From NCBI RefSeq assembly GCF_019670125.1, contig NZ_AP023033.1:442501-506500 (forward strand): 64,000 nt of DNA, read 5' to 3'. Made by a program: the position numbers and the translations under genes. The notes under the pieces were generated by a model. That model made no database searches and was not told the DNA's origin. It saw only the letters and a program-made list of their open reading frames with translations. This document shows positions 11,072 through 19,257 of this stretch, piece after piece; within the stretch, counting starts at the first letter, position 1, and every line of letters begins with the position of its first letter. Origin of the DNA: Agarivorans aestuarii. GTDB taxonomy: Bacteria > Pseudomonadota > Gammaproteobacteria > Enterobacterales > Celerinatantimonadaceae.

Positions 11072-12334
11072 CTACAAACGCTTATTGTGGTCGAAGTAGT
11101 AAGAAATCCTCGCGCGAGGGTTAAGGTATTCAAACACTGCATCCGGCAACGCACTTGGTTTTAAGGCTTTTTCGATGGTTAAGCCAGCAGCTTCTAAGTC
11201 GATGATTGGTGCTTCGGTGCGTGGGATATTGGCATCATAAACTTGCACTGCAGGAAATAATAAGCGCTCCGAGTTAACTGACATCACCAAGCCAATTTGA
11301 CCGGAACTAAGCTGTACCACACTGCCAGGTGGGTAAATCCCCAGTAAACGGATCAAAATCCCCAAATCTGCTGTATTAAGCTGTTCTTTGCGCTGTTTAT
11401 AGAGGTATGAGATAACCGTAAAAGGAATGCGAGTTTGTTTTACATCGCGTGGATGACACAAACTATCGTATTCGTTTACCACTGAAATTAGCTGAGACAA
11501 GCGGTCTATCTGCTCGCCTTTTAGCTTCTTCGGATAGCCGCTCCCATCTAAAAACTCGTGGTGCTGTTCAGCAATTAACTTTACTTTTGCTGGTAAGGTT
11601 TCTGAGAGTTTAAGAAAGTCTGCACCGTACTTGGTGTGCATCTTGAGTAAGTTGTCTTCTTGCTTGGTTAACTTACCTACTTTGCGCAATATTTTGTCTG
11701 GGATTTTCATTTTCCCAACATCATGGAATAAGCCAGCTAAACCTAAAATCTTAATATCTCGCTCAGAAAAGCCTGCAGCTTTAGCCAGCATCATCGCTAG
11801 GATTGATACATTGAGGCTATGGTAATAGAAGCTGTCAGCATCTTTACTGTCGTTCATTAAATGAAGTACAACGTTTTCGCCGGACAGTAAGTCATCGGCT
11901 AAGTTGTTAATGAGGCTGGTAGCGTCGTCTACCGCATTTAGCGGGCGGCTCTTAAGCTTAGACATGACAGCGCGAACTTGAGCCATGGATCTGTCGAACT
12001 CTTTTTCCACTTTTTGCAGATTGCGCCGGTAGTTTTTAAGCTCTTCAATACGGGCGCGCTTTTCTTCCCAGAGGGCTTTTTCAGCTTTTTCTTGCGCCTT
12101 GCTATCAGCTTTTGGATTGCCGTTACTTTCTTGATCAACAGGCAAGGGTGGTTTGTCGCTCTTTTCAGGAACAACAATGACATGTTTTAAACCGAGGTTG
12201 TGAATTACTTCGATTTGGTCTTGGCTCTTTATCTTGAAGCTGGTGAACATAAATGGGTGTTCGCCCCATTTAACAGGGAGTTTTACATAAACTCCTATCT
12301 GTAAACGTTCAACATTTAGCTTTAACTCTGCCAT
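11072..12334 (-). CDS. HD-GYP domain cyclic-di-GMP phosphodiesterase with DUF3391 N domain
   Basis: The 420-residue cytoplasmic protein has a DUF3391-like N-terminal region (to about 130), a lysine/glutamate-rich coiled segment, and an HD-GYP domain (about 160-340). Seen motifs are LFHDVGKMKIPDKIL with the metal-binding HD pair and HHEFLDGSGYPKKLKGEQI with the GYP signature. The family hydrolyses cyclic-di-GMP to pGpG or GMP. It has no transmembrane segment and no receiver domain. AAAGGGA precedes the ATG. It converges on the rplQ terminator and is probably monocistronic. Confidence 0.88.
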   Translation of the reverse strand: MAELKLNVERLQIGVYVKLPVKWGEHPFMFTSFKIKSQDQIEVIHNLGLKHVIVVPEKSDKPPLPVDQESNGNPKADSKAQEKAEKALWEEKRARIEELKNYRRNLQKVEKEFDRSMAQVRAVMSKLKSRPLNAVDDATSLINNLADDLLSGENVVLHLMNDSKDADSFYYHSLNVSILAMMLAKAAGFSERDIKILGLAGLFHDVGKMKIPDKILRKVGKLTKQEDNLLKMHTKYGADFLKLSETLPAKVKLIAEQHHEFLDGSGYPKKLKGEQIDRLSQLISVVNEYDSLCHPRDVKQTRIPFTVISYLYKQRKEQLNTADLGILIRLLGIYPPGSVVQLSSGQIGLVMSVNSERLLFPAVQVYDANIPRTEAPIIDLEAAGLTIEKALKPSALPDAVFEYLNPRARISYYFDHNKRL

Positions 12335-12411
12335 TTTCCCTTTCTACTTCATCCGTCTAGCCTGCATTATGAAGAATTTGCTGCATAAAATCAGCTGCTT
12401 TTAACAAGTTC

Positions 12412-12439
12412 TAGACATAGCGTACAATCTAACTAAAAT
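12412..12439 (+). promoter_or_regulatory. Probable metA promoter
   Basis: TAGACA (12412-12417) and TAAAAT (12434-12439) are separated by 16 bp, directly upstream of the MetJ-type operator and about 55 nt from the metA start. Confidence 0.5.
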
Positions 12440-12463
12440 AGGTATCTAGATGTCTAGACATAC
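12440..12463 (+). promoter_or_regulatory. MetJ operator (three tandem met boxes)
   Basis: Three contiguous octamers, AGGTATCT, AGATGTCT and AGACATAC, resemble the met box AGACGTCT. The middle one differs at one position. MetJ with S-adenosylmethionine binds tandem boxes cooperatively and represses methionine genes. The site lies just after the -10 of metA. metJ itself is not in the window. Confidence 0.7.
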
Positions 12464-12492
12464 ATTTCCTGTTGTTAGCAAGGAACCTTTAT

Positions 12493-13434
12493 ATGCCAAT
12501 TTGTATTCCTGATCAGTTACCCGCTGCTGAAGTATTGCGCAATGAAAATATATTTGTAATGCCAGAGAGCCGAGCTGCTCATCAGGATATTCGTCCCTTA
12601 GAAGTGGTATTGCTTAATTTAATGCCAAAGAAAATCGAGACCGAGAATCAGATCCTCCGCTTGCTTTCTAACTCGCCGCTGCAAGTGAACGTAAAGCTAT
12701 TACGGATTAATCATCGAGTGTCTAAAAATACCCCGCAAGAGCATATCGATAAGTTTTATCGAGATTTCGAGAAATTGCGAGAACGTAATTTTGATGGCTT
12801 GATTATAACCGGCGCACCACTGGGGCAAGTGGCCTTTGAAGACGTTTATTATTGGGATCAGGTGAAAGAGATCATTGATTGGTCGACGACTCACGTAACC
12901 TCCACGCTTTACCTATGCTGGGCAGCTCAAGCCGCTTTATATCATTTATACGGTTTAGAAAAACAGACGCGTGAGAAGAAGTTATCAGGCGTGTATTGGC
13001 ATCAAACTAAACACAAGCACAATCCCTTAGTACGTGGCTTTGACGATGCATTTTTAGCGCCTTTGTCACGTTATGCCCACTTTGATTCCAATTTGATCAA
13101 CGAAGAAACCGACTTAAAAGTGCTGGCCGATAACCCTGAAGCAGGCAGTTATTTATTTGCCAGTGAAGATTTTCGCCAAGTATTTATTACCGGCCACCCT
13201 GAGTATGCCGCAGATACCTTACATAATGAGTATCAACGCGATAGCCAAGAAGGCTTAACACCTCAGTTGCCTGAGAACTATTATCCTCAGGACGATAGCA
13301 GCAACCCGCCGTGTGCAACTTGGCGTAGTCATGGGCATTTACTCTACAATAACTGGTTAAACTATTGCGTCTACCAGATCACCCCATACGACTTAGCCGA
13401 GCTAAAACCAAAATCCGATAATATCTTGAAATAA
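12493..13434 (+). CDS. metA: Homoserine O-succinyltransferase
   Basis: Start ATG 12493 gives 313 residues beginning [15 protein letters not shown], matching E. coli MetA; seven residues upstream are only an open extension. It transfers a succinyl group to homoserine, the first committed step of methionine synthesis. Visible blocks are [17 protein letters not shown] and the catalytic Cys in [13 protein letters not shown], with FITGHPEY supplying His and Glu. The family includes acetyl-transferring members, so acyl preference is inferred. The upstream met boxes point to MetJ control, and metH follows. Confidence 0.95.
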   Translation: MPICIPDQLPAAEVLRNENIFVMPESRAAHQDIRPLEVVLLNLMPKKIETENQILRLLSNSPLQVNVKLLRINHRVSKNTPQEHIDKFYRDFEKLRERNFDGLIITGAPLGQVAFEDVYYWDQVKEIIDWSTTHVTSTLYLCWAAQAALYHLYGLEKQTREKKLSGVYWHQTKHKHNPLVRGFDDAFLAPLSRYAHFDSNLINEETDLKVLADNPEAGSYLFASEDFRQVFITGHPEYAADTLHNEYQRDSQEGLTPQLPENYYPQDDSSNPPCATWRSHGHLLYNNWLNYCVYQITPYDLAELKPKSDNILK

Positions 13435-13468
13435 TTTCATATAACTTTATCGCAGCTAAGCCAATAAA

Positions 13469-13487
13469 GGCAGTGTGCTACACTGCC
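13469..13487. repeat. Inverted repeat between metA and metH
   Basis: GGCAGTG and CACTGCC form a perfect 7-bp inverted repeat around TGCTA. There is no T-run, so it may be an operator or a weak transcript end rather than an intrinsic terminator. Confidence 0.4.
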
Positions 13488-13523
13488 GTGTCGAAATACC
13501 AGCGAAAGAAATAGGATGTTCCC

Positions 13524-16500
13524 GTGTCAGCAAGGCCTCAACTAGAAAAGCAACTTTCTCAACGCATCATGATTATTGATGGCGGCATGGGAACCATGAT
13601 TCAGTCTTACAAATTGGAAGAGGCTGACTACCGCGGCGAACGCTTTGCTGATTGGCATACAGACGTTAAAGGTAACAACGATATGTTGGTACTTTCTCAG
13701 CCAAAAATCATTGCGGATATCCATCGTGATTACTTATTGGCGGGCGCTGACATTCTCGAAACCAATACCTTTAACGCCACCACTATCGCGATGGCTGATT
13801 ACGACATGGAAGCCTACTCGGCTGAAATCAACCGTGAGGCCGCCAGAGTTGCTCGTGAAGTAGCCGACGAGGTTACTACTCTAAACCCAGAGCGTCCGCG
13901 TTTTGTAGCGGGGGTGTTGGGGCCAACAAACCGCACCTGTTCTATCTCTCCCGATGTAAACGATCCTGGCTACAGAAACGTTACCTTCAACGAGTTAGTT
14001 GAAGCGTATATAGAATCAACTAAAGCTTTAATCGAAGGCGGTAGTGACTTAATTCTTATCGAAACTATTTTCGATACCCTAAATGCTAAAGCGGCTGTAT
14101 TTGCTGTTGAAACGGTGTTTGATGAACTGGGTTACAAACTGCCTGTAATGATTTCCGGCACCATCACCGACGCCTCTGGTCGCACCTTGAGCGGGCAAAC
14201 CACCGAAGCATTCTATAACTCGCTACGCCACGCCGATCCAATTAGCATGGGTTTGAACTGTGCTCTTGGCCCTGATGAGCTGCGCCAGTACGTCGAAGAG
14301 CTAAGCCGGGTGAGCGAAAGCTATGTATCGGCTCACCCTAATGCCGGTTTACCCAATGCCTTTGGTGAATATGACTTAGAAGCTGCCGAAATGGCCGAAC
14401 ATATTGGAGAGTGGGCGCGTGCTGGGTTCTTAAACCTTGTGGGTGGTTGTTGTGGTACCACTCCTGAGCATATTAAAGCGATGGCCGAAGCGGTAGAAGG
14501 TGTTAAGCCTCGCCAACTGCCAGAAATAGATGTTGCTTGTCGCTTGTCTGGTCTAGAGCCCCTTACCATCACGCCAGAAACCTTATTTGTAAACGTGGGT
14601 GAGCGTAACAATGTTACTGGCTCGGCCATGTTTAAGCGCCTGATTAAAGAAGAGAACTACGATAAAGCTATCGAAGTTGCCTTGCAGCAGGTAGAAAACG
14701 GCGCGCAAATCATCGATGTAAACATGGACGAAGGCATGCTTGATTCAAAGGCTGCCATGGTGCGTTTTCTAAATATGGTGGCTTCAGAGCCAGACATCGC
14801 CAAAGTACCGGTGATGATCGATTCTTCTAAGTGGGACATTCTAGAAGCTGGTTTACAGTGTGTTCAAGGTAAACCGGTAGTTAACTCCATCTCAATGAAA
14901 GAAGGTGTTGAGCCCTTTATTGAACAGGCAAAAATACTGCGTCGCTATGGAGCGGCAGTAATTGTGATGGCCTTTGATGAAGTAGGGCAAGCCGATACTC
15001 GAGAGCGCAAGTTTGAGATTTGTAGTAAGTCTTACGACATTTTGGTTAACCAAGTTGGCTTCCCACCAGAAGATATTATTTTTGATCCAAATATCTTTGC
15101 GGTAGCCACCGGTATCGATGAGCATAATAACTACGCCGTTGACTTTATCGAAGCGGTTAAAGACATTAAAGATAACTTGCCGCATGCGATGATCTCCGGC
15201 GGTGTATCTAATGTTAGCTTCTCATTTCGTGGTAACAATCCAGTGCGTGAAGCCATTCACGCGGTGTTCTTGTATTACGCCATTAAAAACGGCATGGATA
15301 TGGGCATTGTAAACGCTGGGCAATTGGCCATTTATGCAGACATTCCCACAGAGCTTAAAGACAAAGTTGAAGCGGTTGTTCTAAATACCCATGATAACGC
15401 AACTGAAGAGCTGCTAGAGATCGCCGAGAAGTACCGCGGCGACGGTAGCCAGCAAGAAAACACTCAAGATTTAGAGTGGCGCAGCTGGGACGTAAACAAA
15501 CGCTTAGAGCACGCCTTAGTTAAAGGCATTACCGAATTTATTGAAGAAGATACCGAGCTCGCTCGCCAAGCGGCAGAGCGCCCGCTGCATGTGATTGAAG
15601 GGCCATTAATGGATGGCATGAACGTTGTGGGCGACTTGTTTGGTGACGGTAAAATGTTCCTACCACAAGTGGTTAAATCTGCGCGGGTAATGAAACGTGC
15701 AGTGGCTTACTTGCAACCTTATATCGAGGCGGAAAAAGGCGAAGGGCAGCGCTCTAACGGTAAGATTGTAATGGCCACTGTAAAAGGCGATGTGCATGAC
15801 ATTGGTAAAAACATTGTTGGCGTAGTGCTGCAATGTAATAACTTTGAAGTGATTGACTTAGGCGTAATGGTACCTTGCGACAAGATCTTAAAAGTGGCCA
15901 AAGAAGAGCAAGTAGACATGATTGGTCTATCTGGCTTGATTACGCCATCGCTAGATGAAATGGTGCATGTTGCTAAAGAAATGCAGCGTACTGGTCTAGA
16001 TTTACCATTGCTGATTGGCGGCGCGACTACTTCAAAAGCCCATACCGCAGTAAAAATTGAACAAAACTACGAAAAACCAGTGGTGTATGTATCTAACGCT
16101 TCTCGTGCCGTTGGTGTGTGTCAAAGCTTGTTATCAGACGAGTTACGCCCGGCATTTGTTGAAAAGCTCGATAAAGACTATGAGATTGTGCGAGAGCAAC
16201 ATGCGCGAAAACGCCCGCGTACTCCGCCAGTTAGCCTAGACGTCGCTCGCGCCAATCGCGTAGAAATTGATTGGCAAAACTATACGCCGCCAGTACCTAA
16301 GCAGCTGGGTGTACAAAAATTCGAAAATGTATCAATTGCCGAGATAGAACCTTATATCGATTGGACTCCATTCTTCATGACCTGGTCATTGGCCGGTAAA
16401 TACCCTCGTATTCTAGAAGATAAAGTGGTGGGTGAAGAGGCCAAGCGGATTTTTGCTGATGCCAAAGAGATGCTAGAGCGCTTTAAAGCCAAAGGTGAGA

Positions 16501-17204
16501 TTAAAGTTTCAGGGGTATTTGGTTTATTTCCTGCTAACAGCGTGGGTGACGATATCGAAATCTATCGCGATGAGTCGCGCAGTGAGTTGTTGGGTATAAG
16601 CTCTCAGCTTCGTCAGCAAACTGAAAAGAAAAAAGGAGCCAACAACTGTTTAGCAGACTTCATTGCACCTAAATCTTCAGGCAAAGCTGACTACTTTGGC
16701 GCCTTTGCGGTAACCGGTGGGATTGGCGAAGATGAATTGGCCGAAGCTTACAAACAAGAAGGCGATGATTACAACGCCATTATGGTTAAAGCGGTGGCCG
16801 ATCGTTTAGCCGAAGGCTTTGCAGAATACTTGCATGCTCAAGTACGTAAAGAGTATTGGGGCTATGCCGCCGATGAAACACTTAGCAATGAAGAATTGAT
16901 TCGCGAAAATTACCAAGGTATTCGTCCAGCACCGGGTTACCCCGCTTGCCCAGAACATACCGAGAAGGGCCTTATTTGGGAGCTGCTGGACGTTGAGCAA
17001 CGTATTGGTATGCAACTTACCGAAAGCTACGCAATGTGGCCTGGTGCCGCTGTGTCTGGTTGGTATTTCTCACATCCTGATAGCCGTTATTTTGCAGTGG
17101 CATCAATTCAAAAAGATCAGGTTGAAGATTATGCTCAACGTAAGAATATGAGCCTGGAAGAAGCCGAGCGTTGGTTAGCACCAAACCTAGGCTATAACAG
17201 CTAA
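13524..17204 (+). CDS. metH: Cobalamin-dependent methionine synthase
   Basis: The 1226-residue protein equals E. coli MetH (1227) in length. Order of domains: homocysteine/zinc barrel (1-330, with [10 protein letters not shown] and [10 protein letters not shown] supplying Cys ligands), methyltetrahydrofolate barrel (about 345-620, [11 protein letters not shown]), B12 domain (about 650-890, [15 protein letters not shown] with the His that coordinates cobalt), and the AdoMet reactivation domain (to 1226). The start is GTG 13524 with AGGA upstream. It makes methionine in the cytoplasm and needs a cobalamin supply. A hairpin follows the gene. Confidence 0.97.
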   Translation: MSARPQLEKQLSQRIMIIDGGMGTMIQSYKLEEADYRGERFADWHTDVKGNNDMLVLSQPKIIADIHRDYLLAGADILETNTFNATTIAMADYDMEAYSAEINREAARVAREVADEVTTLNPERPRFVAGVLGPTNRTCSISPDVNDPGYRNVTFNELVEAYIESTKALIEGGSDLILIETIFDTLNAKAAVFAVETVFDELGYKLPVMISGTITDASGRTLSGQTTEAFYNSLRHADPISMGLNCALGPDELRQYVEELSRVSESYVSAHPNAGLPNAFGEYDLEAAEMAEHIGEWARAGFLNLVGGCCGTTPEHIKAMAEAVEGVKPRQLPEIDVACRLSGLEPLTITPETLFVNVGERNNVTGSAMFKRLIKEENYDKAIEVALQQVENGAQIIDVNMDEGMLDSKAAMVRFLNMVASEPDIAKVPVMIDSSKWDILEAGLQCVQGKPVVNSISMKEGVEPFIEQAKILRRYGAAVIVMAFDEVGQADTRERKFEICSKSYDILVNQVGFPPEDIIFDPNIFAVATGIDEHNNYAVDFIEAVKDIKDNLPHAMISGGVSNVSFSFRGNNPVREAIHAVFLYYAIKNGMDMGIVNAGQLAIYADIPTELKDKVEAVVLNTHDNATEELLEIAEKYRGDGSQQENTQDLEWRSWDVNKRLEHALVKGITEFIEEDTELARQAAERPLHVIEGPLMDGMNVVGDLFGDGKMFLPQVVKSARVMKRAVAYLQPYIEAEKGEGQRSNGKIVMATVKGDVHDIGKNIVGVVLQCNNFEVIDLGVMVPCDKILKVAKEEQVDMIGLSGLITPSLDEMVHVAKEMQRTGLDLPLLIGGATTSKAHTAVKIEQNYEKPVVYVSNASRAVGVCQSLLSDELRPAFVEKLDKDYEIVREQHARKRPRTPPVSLDVARANRVEIDWQNYTPPVPKQLGVQKFENVSIAEIEPYIDWTPFFMTWSLAGKYPRILEDKVVGEEAKRIFADAKEMLERFKAKGEIKVSGVFGLFPANSVGDDIEIYRDESRSELLGISSQLRQQTEKKKGANNCLADFIAPKSSGKADYFGAFAVTGGIGEDELAEAYKQEGDDYNAIMVKAVADRLAEGFAEYLHAQVRKEYWGYAADETLSNEELIRENYQGIRPAPGYPACPEHTEKGLIWELLDVEQRIGMQLTESYAMWPGAAVSGWYFSHPDSRYFAVASIQKDQVEDYAQRKNMSLEEAERWLAPNLGYNS

Positions 17205-17213
17205 CAAAGCCCG

Positions 17214-17253
17214 TTATTATTGCTCCGAGGTGCTGGCCTCGGAGCAATAATAA
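17214..17253 (+). terminator. Long hairpin after metH
   Basis: A perfect 17-bp inverted repeat (arms 17214-17230 and 17237-17253, loop TGCTGG) starts 9 nt after the metH stop. The lower stem is AT-rich and no long T-run follows. Its last base is 1 nt from the -35 box of the mgtE promoter. Confidence 0.7.
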
Positions 17254-17254
17254 C

Positions 17255-17283
17255 TTGAAATAAAGCCCGTTCCCCCCTACAAT
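17255..17283 (+). promoter_or_regulatory. Sigma70-type promoter of mgtE
   Basis: TTGAAA (17255-17260) and TACAAT (17278-17283) have an ideal 17-bp spacer. Transcription would start near 17290 and give a leader of about 140 nt before mgtE, containing a 23-codon ORF. Confidence 0.7.
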
Positions 17284-17313
17284 TTGCGCCGATTTTATTA
17301 CCGAGAAACCTCT

Positions 17314-17385
17314 ATGAACCCGGACCCCGACAGTCGAAATTTTTATTGTTTTATAAGTTTTATACAACCTTATTTCTTCGTGTAG
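17314..17385 (+). CDS. Putative MgtL-like leader peptide upstream of mgtE
   Basis: A 23-codon ORF starting MNPDPDSRNF and ending QPYFFV lies wholly inside the mgtE leader, about 24 nt after the predicted transcription start and 45 nt before mgtE. Its NPDPD start resembles the EPDP start of enterobacterial MgtL, where alternating Asp/Pro destabilises the translating ribosome when Mg2+ is low and so switches on mgtA. Codons 3-4 contain CCGGAC (17320-17325), complementary to GTCCGG (17385-17390) right at the stop codon, so translation could alter leader folding. The ribosome site is weak (GAG near 17303). Function is inferred from position and motif. Confidence 0.6.
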   Translation: MNPDPDSRNFYCFISFIQPYFFV

Positions 17386-17404
17386 TCCGGTGCGTTGGTG
17401 TCTG

Positions 17405-17425
17405 GCTCTATGCGATAGCTGGAGC
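17405..17425 (+). promoter_or_regulatory. Possible hairpin over the mgtE ribosome binding site
   Basis: GCTC (17405-17408) can pair with GAGC (17422-17425), and CTAT (17408-17411) overlaps a competing pairing with ATAG (17415-17418). The first pairing would hide GGAG (17421-17424), the mgtE ribosome binding site. It is short and offered as a hypothesis linked to the leader ORF. Confidence 0.3.
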
Positions 17426-17430
17426 AGTAC

Positions 17431-18768
17431 ATGGCACAACTTCAACAAAAACTAGAGCTAGCCCTACTTAATCTCGATAAGTTAACTCTTCGTTCCACCC
17501 TTGATGAATATCACTTTGCCGATATTGGCCAAGCCTTGGCTGAGTTCGAGCCCAAAGAAGCTTTGCCGCTTATTTCTATGTTTTCATTGGGTGACCGCGC
17601 CAAGGTCTTTTCCTATTTGCCGCCTTACTTGCAAGCAGATGTTGCCGCATTAATGAAACGCCATAAGTTGGCCGCCTTGTTTTCTCGTATGGACGCCGAT
17701 GAGCGAGCCGATTTATATAATGACTTAGACGAAGAGCAACGCGCCATGGTGTTGCCGGGTCTAGCACAAGCTGAACGCGAAGATTTGCGCAAGTTATCAA
17801 GCTATGCAGAAGGTACTGCAGGGGCGATTATGACTTCTGACTACGCCACTCTAAAAGAGCATTGGTTAGTCAGCCGGGCGCTTAAGCAATTGCGATTAGA
17901 AGCGCCAGATAAAGAAACCATTTACCAAACCTACGTGATTGATGGTCAGCGCCGTTTGCTAGGTACCGTGTCTTTGCGTGAACTAATACTCGCTTCTCCA
18001 GATACTCAAGTACGCGAGCTAATGCGAACCGAAGTGGTATCGGTTTCGGTGGATGAAAGCCAAGAGCAGGCAGCTAAGCAAATTCGCCACTACGACTTAT
18101 TAGCTTTACCAGTGGTTGATGAGGTGCAAAAACTGGTAGGTATTGTTACTTATGATGATGCAATGGATGCTGCCGTTGAAGAAGCTACTGAAGATGCGCA
18201 AAAGAGTGCTTCGGTGGGCAAGTTGGATGAAACTGTAGACCGAGTGAGCATTTGGGAGCTATATCGCAAGCGAGTAATGTGGCTAGTATTACTTGTTTTT
18301 GGTGCGATGTTCTCAGGCGCAGGTATTGCCCACTTTGAGGATACTATTGCTAGCCATGTTGCCTTGGTGTTCTTTTTACCCTTGCTTATTGGTAGTGGTG
18401 GTAATGCTGGTTCACAGGCCGCTGCATTGATGGTGCGGGCGCTGGCAACTGGCGAAGTCGACAAAAATGATTGGTCGAAATTGTTCGCTCGAGAGCTTCT
18501 GGTTGGTTTAGCCTTAGGTCTAACCATGGCTGCTGCGGTATACAGCGTTGGGGTATTTAGAGGCGGTCCCGATGTTGCGATGATCGTATCTATGTCGATG
18601 ATCATTATTGTTTTGGTTGGCTCTTTAGTAGGTTTAAGTCTGCCGTTCTTGCTCAACAAGATGAAAATGGACCCTGCCACAGCATCGGGGCCATTAGTTG
18701 CCACCATTGCCGATGTATCCGGGGTATTGGTGTACTTTGGTTTGGCCAGCATGGTGCTAGGTTTATAA
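17431..18768 (+). CDS. mgtE: Magnesium transporter MgtE
   Basis: The 445-residue protein has an N-terminal superhelical domain (to about 125), two CBS domains (about 130-255), a connecting helix, and five transmembrane helices (about 285-445). The pore-region motif PLLIGSGGNAGSQAAALMVRALA and the later DPATASGPLVATIADV are intact. MgtE is a Mg2+-gated channel-like transporter in the inner membrane; its cytosolic domains close it when Mg2+ is high. GGAG precedes the ATG by 6 nt. The long leader with a small ORF suggests Mg2+-linked expression. Confidence 0.95.
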   Translation: MAQLQQKLELALLNLDKLTLRSTLDEYHFADIGQALAEFEPKEALPLISMFSLGDRAKVFSYLPPYLQADVAALMKRHKLAALFSRMDADERADLYNDLDEEQRAMVLPGLAQAEREDLRKLSSYAEGTAGAIMTSDYATLKEHWLVSRALKQLRLEAPDKETIYQTYVIDGQRRLLGTVSLRELILASPDTQVRELMRTEVVSVSVDESQEQAAKQIRHYDLLALPVVDEVQKLVGIVTYDDAMDAAVEEATEDAQKSASVGKLDETVDRVSIWELYRKRVMWLVLLVFGAMFSGAGIAHFEDTIASHVALVFFLPLLIGSGGNAGSQAAALMVRALATGEVDKNDWSKLFARELLVGLALGLTMAAAVYSVGVFRGGPDVAMIVSMSMIIIVLVGSLVGLSLPFLLNKMKMDPATASGPLVATIADVSGVLVYFGLASMVLGL

Positions 18769-18789
18769 GCCTAAGCAAATTTAAGACAC

Positions 18790-18820
18790 AAAAAAGCGAG
18801 TGCTTAACACTCGCTTTTTT
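18790..18820 (+). terminator. Terminator after mgtE, possibly bidirectional
   Basis: AAAAAAGCGAGTG and CACTCGCTTTTTT form a 13-bp stem around CTTAA. The A- and T-rich ends allow use in both directions, serving mgtE and the converging membrane-protein gene. Confidence 0.9.
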
Positions 18821-18836
18821 ATTGCCGATATAAAAC

Positions 18837-19190
18837 TTACTGTTTGTTTTTCTCGTTGCTATTCGCAGGTTTAATTAGACCAACCCCTTCGCGAATAAGC
18901 ATTAAGCCTACGCCAACTAACTTCACGCACACCCAGAGAAATACTACCAATACGATAACCTTAATAAAGGTTTGAAATATTTCGAAAAACTCTTCGCTTA
19001 CTTGCTCAGTAATCGCATTGCTATCAGCCATTAGCCATTCAAAAAAGCCCTGCATAAATGGTGCATCATGGGGCAGTGAAACTAAGCTGATGGTTTGCGG
19101 TAATACATAGGCGATTACTGCAATACCCACCACAATTAGCACAATGGCAATAATCAATCGAGAGCGGTCTAACGCCGTGTTCATATACAT
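18837..19190 (-). CDS. Hypothetical membrane protein with two transmembrane helices
   Basis: The 117-residue protein is not recognised. Hydrophobic segments lie near residues 12-35 (LIIAIVLIVVGIAVIAYVL) and 75-97 (FIKVIVLVVFLWVCVKLVGVGL). Between them is an acidic stretch (ITEQVSEEFFEIF), and the C terminus is polar (NSNEKNKQ). An alternative start lies two codons in, at MNTALDRSRL. It lies between mgtE and yheS and has its own short upstream gap. No function is proposed. Confidence 0.6.
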   Translation of the reverse strand: MYMNTALDRSRLIIAIVLIVVGIAVIAYVLPQTISLVSLPHDAPFMQGFFEWLMADSNAITEQVSEEFFEIFQTFIKVIVLVVFLWVCVKLVGVGLMLIREGVGLIKPANSNEKNKQ

Positions 19191-19257
19191 CCTTGAATCA
19201 TTATTAATAGTTCTGTTGTTAGTTACCTTACTGTACTAACAAAATTGGTCAAGTGGC

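Noticed and set aside
17017-17448. 143-codon open frame on the minus strand across metH end and the mgtE leader
   Set aside because: It overlaps the conserved metH coding end, the hairpin and the mgtE promoter, has no recognisable domain and no ribosome site.
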